Positions 55,213-62,795 of a stretch of 64,000 bases of DNA are shown in pieces. Each line of letters opens with the position of its first letter. Within the stretch, counting starts at the first letter, position 1. The stretch covers positions 62,001-126,000 of the forward strand of contig JAKLLG010000003.1 in NCBI GenBank assembly GCA_023150275.1, read 5' to 3'. The translations under genes were made by a program, and so were the position numbers. The notes beneath the pieces were generated by a model, which did no database searches, had not been told where the DNA came from, and was given only the letters and a program-made list of their open reading frames with translations. The stretch is from Rhodocyclaceae bacterium (lineage in GTDB: Bacteria > Pseudomonadota > Gammaproteobacteria > Burkholderiales > Rhodocyclaceae).

Positions 55213-56702
55213 TCGAAGAACTGCACTGGTCCCGGCACGCGGCGCTGCCGCTGCTCGTGCTGCTGCAGGCGCTGCCGGCACTCGGCGCGGCGGTGATGCT
55301 GGCGCTGCGCGAGCGGCGCTGGGCGGAACAGATCGGCCGCGCCTTCTTCGTTGCCGAACTGGTGCTCGCCATCGCGCTCTATGTTGGTGTCGACGCCGCC
55401 TCGTCGCGCCTGCAGTTCGCCGAGCGGCTCGACCTACTGCTCTATCATGTGGGCGCCGATGGCGTCACGGCGCTCTTCGTGCTTGTCGCCGCGCTGATCG
55501 GCTTGTTGCTCTCGCTCTACGAACCGGCGCGCGACCGCATGCGGCACGCCGATCTGCTGGCGGTGATTCTCGCCGCGCAGTCGGCGCTGATGGTGATGCT
55601 GGCCACCACCAACCTGCTCTGGTTCGCCGCCGCCTCGGCGCTGGAACTGGGGCTTGTCGCCTATCTGCTGCGCGTGTGGGCGGCGGGCGACGCTGGCGAT
55701 CTCGCCTATTCGCGCTTCCTGCAGTATCAGGGCTTCGGCCTCCTGCTCTTCATTGCCGGCATCGGCGTGCTCGCCTGGGGGCATGCCGATGCCACCGCCG
55801 GGCGCTGGAGCTTCGACCTCTTCGATCTGGTGCACACGCCGCCGCTCGGCAAGTTCCAGTCGGCCGCCTTCTTCCTGCTCTTCTACGGGCTGGCGGTGCG
55901 CACGCCGCTCTTTCCGCTGCACGGCTGGCTGCCGAACATGGCGCAATACGGCACCATCGCCATCGCGCCGACGCTGCTGCTCGGCGTCAAGGTCGGCATC
56001 TACGGCATGGTGCGCTTCGTGCTGCCGCTGACGCCGGATGCCGTCGTCGCCTGGCAGCCCTATGTGGTGGCCTTCGCCGCCACCGGCGTTTTCTTTACCG
56101 CCGCGCTGGCGCTGCTGCAGAGCAACCTGCGCCGCCTGCTTGCCTTTGCCGTGGTCAGCCACACCAGCCTGATCGTGATCGGCCTGTTCACGCTGCATCC
56201 GCTTGGCGTGCAGGGTGCGCTGCTGCTCGCGGTGAATTTCGGCTTCGCGGTGACGGTGCTGCTGCTCATGGTGGCCTTCGTCTACAAGCGCACGCAGACC
56301 GCCGAGCTTGCGGAACTGGGCGGCCTTTTCGAGCGCATTCCGTTCATCGCCATCGCCTTCCTGATCGGCGGCTTCTCCATTGTCGGCATGCCCGGCACGC
56401 CGGGTTTCGATGCCGCGCACCTGGTGCTGGAGGCCGCCATCGAGAAGTTCGGCGCGCTGCCCACGGTGGCCGCAGCGCTTGGCAACGTGGCCGCCGCCGG
56501 CTTCCTGTTATGGGCCTTCCAGCGCGCCTTCCTCGCCCCCGCGCCGGAGGGCGGGCGTGCCATCGAGCGCGTGCAGCCGATGGAATACCTGCTCGGCGGG
56601 CTGACCCTGTTCGTGCTGCTCGCCGCCGGCTTCCTGCCCGAGCCGTGGATGCACCTGACCGAGGCGGCGACGCAAGCCGTCGCCGCGCGCTTCGGGAACT
56701 GA
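55209..56702 (+). CDS. Divergent NuoM/N-like subunit, DAB operon paralog 3
   Basis: A 497-residue membrane protein starting with GTG. TM5 Glu146 (ASALELGLVAYLL) and TM8 Lys261 (LLGVKVGIYGMV) are kept. The TM7 lysine is replaced by Arg231 (LAVRTPLFPLHGWLP), and the TM12 glutamate by Ala403 (PGTPGFDAAHLV). It is thus a variant channel that may conduct differently or have a structural role. The unusual PNMAQYG follows the HGWLP motif. It overlaps the NuoL-like gene and is separated from the fourth paralog by the 139-bp repeat. Confidence 0.85.
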   Translation: MIEELHWSRHAALPLLVLLQALPALGAAVMLALRERRWAEQIGRAFFVAELVLAIALYVGVDAASSRLQFAERLDLLLYHVGADGVTALFVLVAALIGLLLSLYEPARDRMRHADLLAVILAAQSALMVMLATTNLLWFAAASALELGLVAYLLRVWAAGDAGDLAYSRFLQYQGFGLLLFIAGIGVLAWGHADATAGRWSFDLFDLVHTPPLGKFQSAAFFLLFYGLAVRTPLFPLHGWLPNMAQYGTIAIAPTLLLGVKVGIYGMVRFVLPLTPDAVVAWQPYVVAFAATGVFFTAALALLQSNLRRLLAFAVVSHTSLIVIGLFTLHPLGVQGALLLAVNFGFAVTVLLLMVAFVYKRTQTAELAELGGLFERIPFIAIAFLIGGFSIVGMPGTPGFDAAHLVLEAAIEKFGALPTVAAALGNVAAAGFLLWAFQRAFLAPAPEGGRAIERVQPMEYLLGGLTLFVLLAAGFLPEPWMHLTEAATQAVAARFGN

Positions 56703-56840
56703 GCTTGTGAATAAATCTACTGCGCGATCCGATTGCTTCGTTGGGCGGTGCTCTCTTCTCGCCTATCTATCTGATATGTCTCGTCGCTGCGCTCCGTCCG
56801 CCTCGCACTCGGACCGCTCGCTACGATTTCTTCACAAGCT
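56702..56840. repeat. 139-bp inverted-repeat element inside the DAB operon
   Basis: Perfect 9-base ends AGCTTGTGA and TCACAAGCT, extending to 15 of 16 matching bases (AGCTTGTGAATAAATC versus AGCTTGTGAAGAAATC) and to a weaker match for about 13 more. Non-coding. It begins at the last base of the paralog 3 stop codon and stops 6 bases before the paralog 4 ATG. It looks like a MITE or large REP-type element. A shorter, inverted relative lies at 5883-5931. Confidence 0.65.
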
Positions 56841-56846
56841 CTGACC

Positions 56847-58295
56847 ATGCTGCTCACCGCCCTGATCGCCGCCCCCGCGCTCACCGCGCTGCTCTGTCTG
56901 GTGCTGCAGCGCCTGGCGCGCCCGCTGGCCACGGCCGGCGCGCTGCTGACGCTGCTGCTCGCTGGCGCGACGCTGCTGCAGTTCGATCCCGCGCTCGGCG
57001 ATTTCCAGCTGGTGGTGCGGCGGCCGTGGATTCCTGGCATCGGCGTCGACTGGTATCTCGGCGTTGATGGCCTGTCGCTCCTGTTCCTGCCGGCGACCGC
57101 CTTCCTCTTCCTGATGGCGCTGCTCGCCGCGCCGCGCGATCTCTCGCCCTCGGCGCGGCATTTTTGCGCCGCGCTGTTGCTGCTCGAAGCAGCGACGCTG
57201 GGCATCTTCTGCGCGCTCGACACCCTGCTGTTCTTCGTCTTCTGGGAACTGACGCTGCTGCCGCTCTATTTCCTGATCGGCCTCTGGGGCATGCCCGGCA
57301 GCGGCCTGAACGGCCGCGTTGCCGCCACGCGCTACTTCCTCGTCATGCTCGTCGGCGGCGTGCCGCTGCTCTTCGCCTTCCTCGTGCTCGGCTTCGATGC
57401 CGGCCTGCAGTTCGACCTGCCCAGCCTGCTTGCCGCGAATCCGGCGCGCGAAACGCAGATTCTCGTGCTGTTGCTCTTCGTCGTCGGCTTCGGCGTCAAG
57501 GTGCCGCTGGTGCCGCTGCACACCTGGCTCACCTCGCTCGCGCTCGGCGGTCCGGCGCTGATCACCGCCGTGGTCGTCGGGCTGAAGCTCGGCGCTTACG
57601 GCTTCCTGCGCTTCGCGATCCCGCTGGCGCCGCAGGCGGCGCAGGAACTGCACTGGCTGCTCGCCGGACTCGGCACGCTCGCGGTGCTCTACGGCGCCGT
57701 TGCCGCCACCGCGCAGAGCAACCTGCGCGGCGTGATCGCCTACGGCAGCGTGTCGCACGTCGGCCTCGCACTGCTTGGCCTCGCCTCGTTTTCGGTGGCC
57801 GGCGTGCAGGCCGTGGTGCTGTTGCTGCTCGGCTTCGCGTTCGCCACCGGCGGCAGCTTCCTGCTCCTCGATGGCTTAAAGCGGCGCGTTGGCAGCACCG
57901 ATCTGTCGGCGCTTTCGGGCATCCGCCAGCGCATGCCGCGGCTGGCCGGTTTCTTCCTGCTCTTCGGGCTGGCCGGCATGGGCATGCCGGGCACCATCGG
58001 CTTCCCCGCCGAGTTCCTGATCGTCGTTTCCGCGCTGCAGGCGCACAGCGGTGCCGCGCTGGCCGCGCTGTTCGGCATGGTCGTCGCCGCCGGCGCCTTC
58101 CTCGGCCCCTACCGCAGCGCCTTCTTTGGCCCGCTGCGCGCCGGGCCGGTGGCGGAGGCCGACGACCTCACCCGACGCGAATTCGCGGTGGCCGTTCTGC
58201 TCACCGTGCCGGTGCTCCTCTTTGGCCTCTGGCCGCAGGCGGTGTTCGATATCGTGCGTGCGGCGGCGGAGGTGTGGGTGGCACGGCTTTCCTGA
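56847..58295 (+). CDS. NuoM-like proton-translocating subunit, DAB operon paralog 4
   Basis: A 482-residue polytopic protein with all canonical residues: Glu134 (FFVFWELTLLPLYFLIGLWG), Lys218 (GFGVKVPLVPLHTWL), Lys247 (VVGLKLGAYGF) and Glu389 (GTIGFPAEFLIV). Same length as paralog 1 but clearly different sequence, so not a recent duplicate. It is the last gene of the operon, 144 bases after paralog 3, that gap being filled by the inverted-repeat element. The RND operon starts 156 bases further. Confidence 0.87.
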   Translation: MLLTALIAAPALTALLCLVLQRLARPLATAGALLTLLLAGATLLQFDPALGDFQLVVRRPWIPGIGVDWYLGVDGLSLLFLPATAFLFLMALLAAPRDLSPSARHFCAALLLLEAATLGIFCALDTLLFFVFWELTLLPLYFLIGLWGMPGSGLNGRVAATRYFLVMLVGGVPLLFAFLVLGFDAGLQFDLPSLLAANPARETQILVLLLFVVGFGVKVPLVPLHTWLTSLALGGPALITAVVVGLKLGAYGFLRFAIPLAPQAAQELHWLLAGLGTLAVLYGAVAATAQSNLRGVIAYGSVSHVGLALLGLASFSVAGVQAVVLLLLGFAFATGGSFLLLDGLKRRVGSTDLSALSGIRQRMPRLAGFFLLFGLAGMGMPGTIGFPAEFLIVVSALQAHSGAALAALFGMVVAAGAFLGPYRSAFFGPLRAGPVAEADDLTRREFAVAVLLTVPVLLFGLWPQAVFDIVRAAAEVWVARLS

Positions 58296-58415
58296 GCCAA
58301 CGAACTTATTCGCTGTGCGCTGGTCGGAAAGCGGTGCCGCATTGGCGTAGTTTTCATGTCCTTGTGGTGGCATGCCCGCTGCGGTTTGGGCTAGCATGAA
58401 TACTCGGCATCGACC

Positions 58416-58435
58416 CCCAGCGCTTTGACGCTGGG
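58416..58435. terminator. Hairpin between the DAB and RND operons
   Basis: A perfect 7-bp stem (CCCAGCG/CGCTGGG) with loop CTTTGA, 16 bases before the RND adaptor start. No T-run follows; it may lie in the RND leader rather than end the DAB transcript. Nothing else of note was seen in 58296-58451. Confidence 0.35.
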
Positions 58436-58451
58436 CAACAGGGGGCCTGGA

Positions 58452-59630
58452 ATGAGAAAAACAAGGATGGTTAGCGCGCTGGCCATTGCCGCATTGCTGC
58501 ATGCCTGCGGTGAGGAAGCAAAACCCCCGGTGGCGCAGGCGCACGAAGTCGGTTTTGTCACTGTCGCGCCGCGCGACATTCCCTACGTTTCGAGTTTCGT
58601 TGCGCAGACGGAGAGTTCGCGCCAGGTCGAGATTGTTGCCCGCGTCGCCGGTTTTCTCGACCGCATCGCCTACGCCGAAGGGGAATTCGTCAAGGAAGGG
58701 CAGTTGCTGTTCCAGATCGATCCCAAACCGTTCAAGGCGCAGCTCGATGCAGCCAGGGGCGAAATGGATTCGCAGAAGGCGCGACTGACGACGGCGAGCG
58801 CAACGCTGAAGCGGGTGAAGCCGCTGGCGGCGCAGAATGCCCTGTCGCAGGCCGATCTCGATCGCGCCCAGGGCGATTTCGAAATGGCGAGTGCCGCCGT
58901 GCATGCGGCGCAGGCCAAGGTGCGCGAGGCGGAACTCAATCTCGACTACGCGACGGTGCGTTCGCCGGTGAGCGGTTCCGCCGGGCGTTCGCTGCAGCGC
59001 GAGGGGGCCTATGTCGGCGCTTCGTCGGATACGGCGCGGCTTACTTACGTGGCGGCCCTCGATCCGATCTGGGTGACCTTCAGCATTTCGCAGAATCAGG
59101 CCGAGCGCTACCGCGAGCGGATCGAGAAGAAGCAGGTGCTGCCGCCACCCGAGGAAAACTATGAAATCGAGATCGTGCTGCCCGGCAAGCGGGTGCATCC
59201 GGAACGCGGCCGCATCAACTTCGCCGACCCGTCGTTCAGCCAGGATACCGGCTCGTTCATGGTGCGCGCCGCCGTGCCCAACCCGGACAAGTCGCTGCGT
59301 CCGGGCATGTTCGTGACCGTCAATATCCACGGCGCCGTGCGGCCGAACGCCGTTGTGTTGCCGCAGCTCGCGGTGCAGCAGGGCGCGCGCGGGCATTTCG
59401 TCGCCGTGGTGAATGCCGAGAACCGCGTCGAGGTACGCCCGGTGGTCGTCGGCAGCTACGCCAACGACAAGGAAATCATCGTCGAGCAGGGGCTTGCCGC
59501 CGGCGATCGCGTCGTTGTCGATGGTTTCGCCCGGCTGGCGCCGAATGCGCCGGTGAAGCCGGTGCCGGCCGCCGCTGCCGCGTCTGCCGGTGCGTCTGCC
59601 GGTGCGTCCACTCCGGCCGCGACGAAATAG
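58452..59630 (+). CDS. RND efflux periplasmic adaptor lipoprotein (AcrA/MexA type)
   Basis: A 392-residue membrane-fusion protein. The signal has a likely lipobox (MVSALAIAALLHAC), then a barrel and lipoyl domain (FLDRIAYAEGEFVKEGQLLFQIDP) and a helical hairpin (ARGEMDSQKARLTTASATLK ...). The C-terminus is Ala-rich (low complexity). It bridges the pump and the outer-membrane factor. The start at 58452 follows GGGGGCC. First gene of the RND operon; the pump starts 9 bases later. No TetR regulator is adjacent. Confidence 0.93.
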   Translation: MRKTRMVSALAIAALLHACGEEAKPPVAQAHEVGFVTVAPRDIPYVSSFVAQTESSRQVEIVARVAGFLDRIAYAEGEFVKEGQLLFQIDPKPFKAQLDAARGEMDSQKARLTTASATLKRVKPLAAQNALSQADLDRAQGDFEMASAAVHAAQAKVREAELNLDYATVRSPVSGSAGRSLQREGAYVGASSDTARLTYVAALDPIWVTFSISQNQAERYRERIEKKQVLPPPEENYEIEIVLPGKRVHPERGRINFADPSFSQDTGSFMVRAAVPNPDKSLRPGMFVTVNIHGAVRPNAVVLPQLAVQQGARGHFVAVVNAENRVEVRPVVVGSYANDKEIIVEQGLAAGDRVVVDGFARLAPNAPVKPVPAAAAASAGASAGASTPAATK

Positions 59631-59639
59631 GTCGCCGCC

Positions 59640-62600
59640 GTGTTCACGCATTTCTTCATCGCGCGGCCGATTCTTTCCTCGGTCATCTCGCTGCTGATCG
59701 TGCTCGCTGGCGTCGTTTCGCTGTGGGTGTCGCCGATCGAGCAGTATCCGGACATGGCACCGCCGCAGATCCAGGTGTCGGCGCGCTATCCCGGCGCCAC
59801 GGCGGAGGTGATCGCCAATACGGTCGCGGCGCCGCTGGAGGCGCAGATCAACGGCGTCGACAACCTGCTCTACTTCCAGTCGGCTGCCTCGTCTTCCGGC
59901 AACCTGACCATCAGCGTCTTCTTCAAGCCGGGGTCGGACACCGACATCAACCAGGTGAACGTGCAGAACCGCGTCAGCCAGGCGATGGCGCAGCTACCCA
60001 GCGTGGTGACGCAGCAGGGCGTGACGGTGGACAAGAAATCATCGAGCTTCATGATGGTCTTTTCGCTCTTCTCGCCCGACGAGCGTTACGACACCACCTT
60101 CATCGACAACTACGCGAACCTCAACGTGCTGGAGGAACTGAAGCGCATCCCCGGCGCCAACCGGGCCAGCGTCTTCGGCCTGCCCGACATTGCGATGCGC
60201 GTCTGGCTGCGGCCGGACCGCATGGCCGAGATGGGGGTGACGGTTGATGAAGTATCCAAGGCCATCCAGAGCCAGAACCAGACTTTCGGCATTGGCCAGC
60301 TTGGCGCGCCGCCGATGCTGCCCGATGTGCAGCAGTCGATCGTGGTCACCGCACAGGGGCTGCTCACCAAGCCGGAGGAGTTCGAAAACATCATCGTCCG
60401 CGCCGCTCAGCAGGGCTCGGCGATCGTGCGCCTGAAGGACATCGGCCGCGTCGAGATCGCCAAGCGCGACTACAGCATCGCCAGCCGCATCAACGGCAAG
60501 GTCGGCACCACCATCGCCGTCTATCAGCAGCCGGGCGCCAACGCGGTCGATACGGCCAAGGCGGTGCGCGCGCGACTGGCAGAGCTCAAGCAGTCCTTTC
60601 CGCCCGGGCTCGACTACAAGATCGTGCTCGATACCAGCCTGTTTACGATCAACTCGATCGACAAGGTGGTGCATACCTTCTTCGAGGCCGTGGTGCTGGT
60701 CGTGCTGGTCGTCTTCGTCTTCCTGCAGTCGCTCAGGGCGACGGTGATTCCCATCCTCGCGGTGCCGGTGTCGATCATCGGCACCTTCATCGGCATGCAT
60801 CTGTTCGGCTTCTCGATCAACATGCTCACCATGTTCGGCATGATTCTCGCGATCGGCCTCGTCGTCGATGACGCGATCGTCGTCGTCGAGACGGTCGAGG
60901 CGAACATGACGACGAAGAAGCTCTCGCCGTTCGAGGCAGCCAAGGCAGCGATGACGGAGATTGCCGGTGCGCTGATCTCGATCGTGCTGGTCCTGCTCGC
61001 GGTGTTTCTGCCGGTGGCCTTTCTCGGCGGCGTTACCGGCACGCTGTACAAGCAGTTCGCGGTCACCATCGCCATCTCGATGGTGATCTCCGGCGTCATG
61101 GCGCTGACGCTGTCGCCGGCGCTGGCGGCGATCATCCTGAAGGCACACCACGGCGAGAAGAAGGGTTTCTTCCTGTGGTTCGAGAACAGCTTCGAGCGGG
61201 TGCGGCAGGGCTACATCGGCGGCGTGGCGCGCGTGATCGGCAACCCGGTGAAGGGTGTTGCCGCCTTCGTCGCCGTGCTGGTGGCGATCCTCGCGCTGTT
61301 CCGCATCGTGCCGGGCAGCTTCGTGCCGGACGAGGATCAGGGTTACTTCTTCGTCGTGGCGAACGCCCCTGATTCCGCCAGCCAGGGCGTGATCAGCGGT
61401 ATCACGAAGGATGTCGAGAAAATCGTGCTCGGCGATCCGGCGGTGCAGGATGTCGCGACGGTCAACGGTTACAGCCTGATCGATGGCCAGTTCCAGAACA
61501 ACTCGGCGATTCTCTTCGTTTCGATGAAGCCGTTCGAGGAGCGCAAGGATCCCTCGCTGCTCTCGTTTGCCGCCTTGCCGCGCCTCAATGCCGAGTTCGC
61601 CAGGCTGCGCGAGGCGTTCGTCTTTGCACTCAACCCGCCGTCGATCCCCGGCATGGGCTCGACCGGCGGCTTCGAGTTCTATATCCAGAATCGCGCCGGC
61701 GGTTCTTCCGCGGTGATGCAGGAGAAGACGCAGGCCTTCCTCGCCAAGGCCCGCCAGCGGCCAGAACTGCAGGGTGTCAGCAGCACCTTCCGGGCGACCT
61801 CGCAGCAGCTTTTCATCGACCTCGACCGCAGCAAGGCGGAGTTGCTCGGCGTGCCGGTTTCCGAGGTGTTCCAGACCGTGCAGGCGTACTTCGGGTCGAC
61901 GGTTGCCGGCCAGTTCAGCCAGTACAGCCGCGTCTGGTGGGTGGTGCTGCAGGCCGATGCCGACTACCGCGCGCGTCCCGACGATTTCGACAAGGTGTAC
62001 ATCCGCTCGAAGCATGGCGCGATGGTGCCGTTGTCGACGCTGATTACGCTCCACTACATGCCGGCGCCGAAGATCATCACCCGCTTCAACGGTTTTCCGG
62101 CGGTCAAGGTGACCGGCAATCCGGCTCACGGGTTCAGCTCCGGGCAGGCGCTGAAGGCAATGGAGGAGGTGGCGACGGAAACGCTCGGCGAGGGCTATAC
62201 CTACGCCTGGGCCGGGCAGGCGCTGCAGGAGAAAAGCTCGGGGAGCACTTCGTCGCTGGCCTTCGCCTTCGGCATCATCGTCGTCTTCCTGCTGCTCGCC
62301 GCGCAGTTCGAGAAATGGACGCTGCCGGTTGCGGTGGTGCTTACCGTGCCCTTCGCGATTCTCGGTGCGCTTCTGCTCACCTGGGTGCGCGGACTGGAGA
62401 ACGATGTCTATTTCCAGGTCGGTCTCGTCACGCTGGTCGGCCTCTCGGCGAAGAACGCCATTCTCATTGTCGAGTTCGCCATCGAGCGCGTGCACAAAGG
62501 CATGGCCTTGCGCGAGGCGGCGATCGAGGCTGCCGGCCTGCGCCTGCGCGCGATCCTGATGACCTCGTTCGCCTTTATCCTCGGCTGCGTGCCGCTGGCC

Positions 62601-62795
62601 ATTGCCAGCGGTCCCGGCGCCAACAGCCTGCGCGCGATCGGCACCGGCGTCATCGGCGGCATGCTGGTCTCGACATTGGTGGCCACCTTCTTCGTGCCAC
62701 TCTTCTTCGTGCTGCTTGAACGCCTCAGTGCTCGCAGTGCCGGCAGTGCTCAGGCTGCGGCGCCGGCCCACGAGACCACGGAGACGAAGCCATGA
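59640..62795 (+). CDS. RND efflux pump, HAE-1/AcrB-MexB family
   Basis: A 1051-residue inner-membrane proton-driven pump for hydrophobic and amphiphilic compounds. It begins with GTG (FTHFFIARPILSSVISLL), as is usual for the family. Proton-relay aspartates in TM4 are seen (AIGLVVDDAIVVVE). The second half repeats the fold (GLSAKNAILIVEFAIE). Length and the phenylalanine-rich N-terminus match MexB and AcrB. Its stop overlaps the outer-membrane factor start (ATGA). Substrates cannot be predicted. Confidence 0.96.
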   Translation: MFTHFFIARPILSSVISLLIVLAGVVSLWVSPIEQYPDMAPPQIQVSARYPGATAEVIANTVAAPLEAQINGVDNLLYFQSAASSSGNLTISVFFKPGSDTDINQVNVQNRVSQAMAQLPSVVTQQGVTVDKKSSSFMMVFSLFSPDERYDTTFIDNYANLNVLEELKRIPGANRASVFGLPDIAMRVWLRPDRMAEMGVTVDEVSKAIQSQNQTFGIGQLGAPPMLPDVQQSIVVTAQGLLTKPEEFENIIVRAAQQGSAIVRLKDIGRVEIAKRDYSIASRINGKVGTTIAVYQQPGANAVDTAKAVRARLAELKQSFPPGLDYKIVLDTSLFTINSIDKVVHTFFEAVVLVVLVVFVFLQSLRATVIPILAVPVSIIGTFIGMHLFGFSINMLTMFGMILAIGLVVDDAIVVVETVEANMTTKKLSPFEAAKAAMTEIAGALISIVLVLLAVFLPVAFLGGVTGTLYKQFAVTIAISMVISGVMALTLSPALAAIILKAHHGEKKGFFLWFENSFERVRQGYIGGVARVIGNPVKGVAAFVAVLVAILALFRIVPGSFVPDEDQGYFFVVANAPDSASQGVISGITKDVEKIVLGDPAVQDVATVNGYSLIDGQFQNNSAILFVSMKPFEERKDPSLLSFAALPRLNAEFARLREAFVFALNPPSIPGMGSTGGFEFYIQNRAGGSSAVMQEKTQAFLAKARQRPELQGVSSTFRATSQQLFIDLDRSKAELLGVPVSEVFQTVQAYFGSTVAGQFSQYSRVWWVVLQADADYRARPDDFDKVYIRSKHGAMVPLSTLITLHYMPAPKIITRFNGFPAVKVTGNPAHGFSSGQALKAMEEVATETLGEGYTYAWAGQALQEKSSGSTSSLAFAFGIIVVFLLLAAQFEKWTLPVAVVLTVPFAILGALLLTWVRGLENDVYFQVGLVTLVGLSAKNAILIVEFAIERVHKGMALREAAIEAAGLRLRAILMTSFAFILGCVPLAIASGPGANSLRAIGTGVIGGMLVSTLVATFFVPLFFVLLERLSARSAGSAQAAAPAHETTETKP

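Noticed and set aside
48932..58295. Operon as part of respiratory complex I or an Mrp Na+/H+ antiporter
   Set aside because: No nuoA-K, nuoE-G or mrpB-G genes are present, and DabA with its four zinc-site residues lies in the middle of the cluster.
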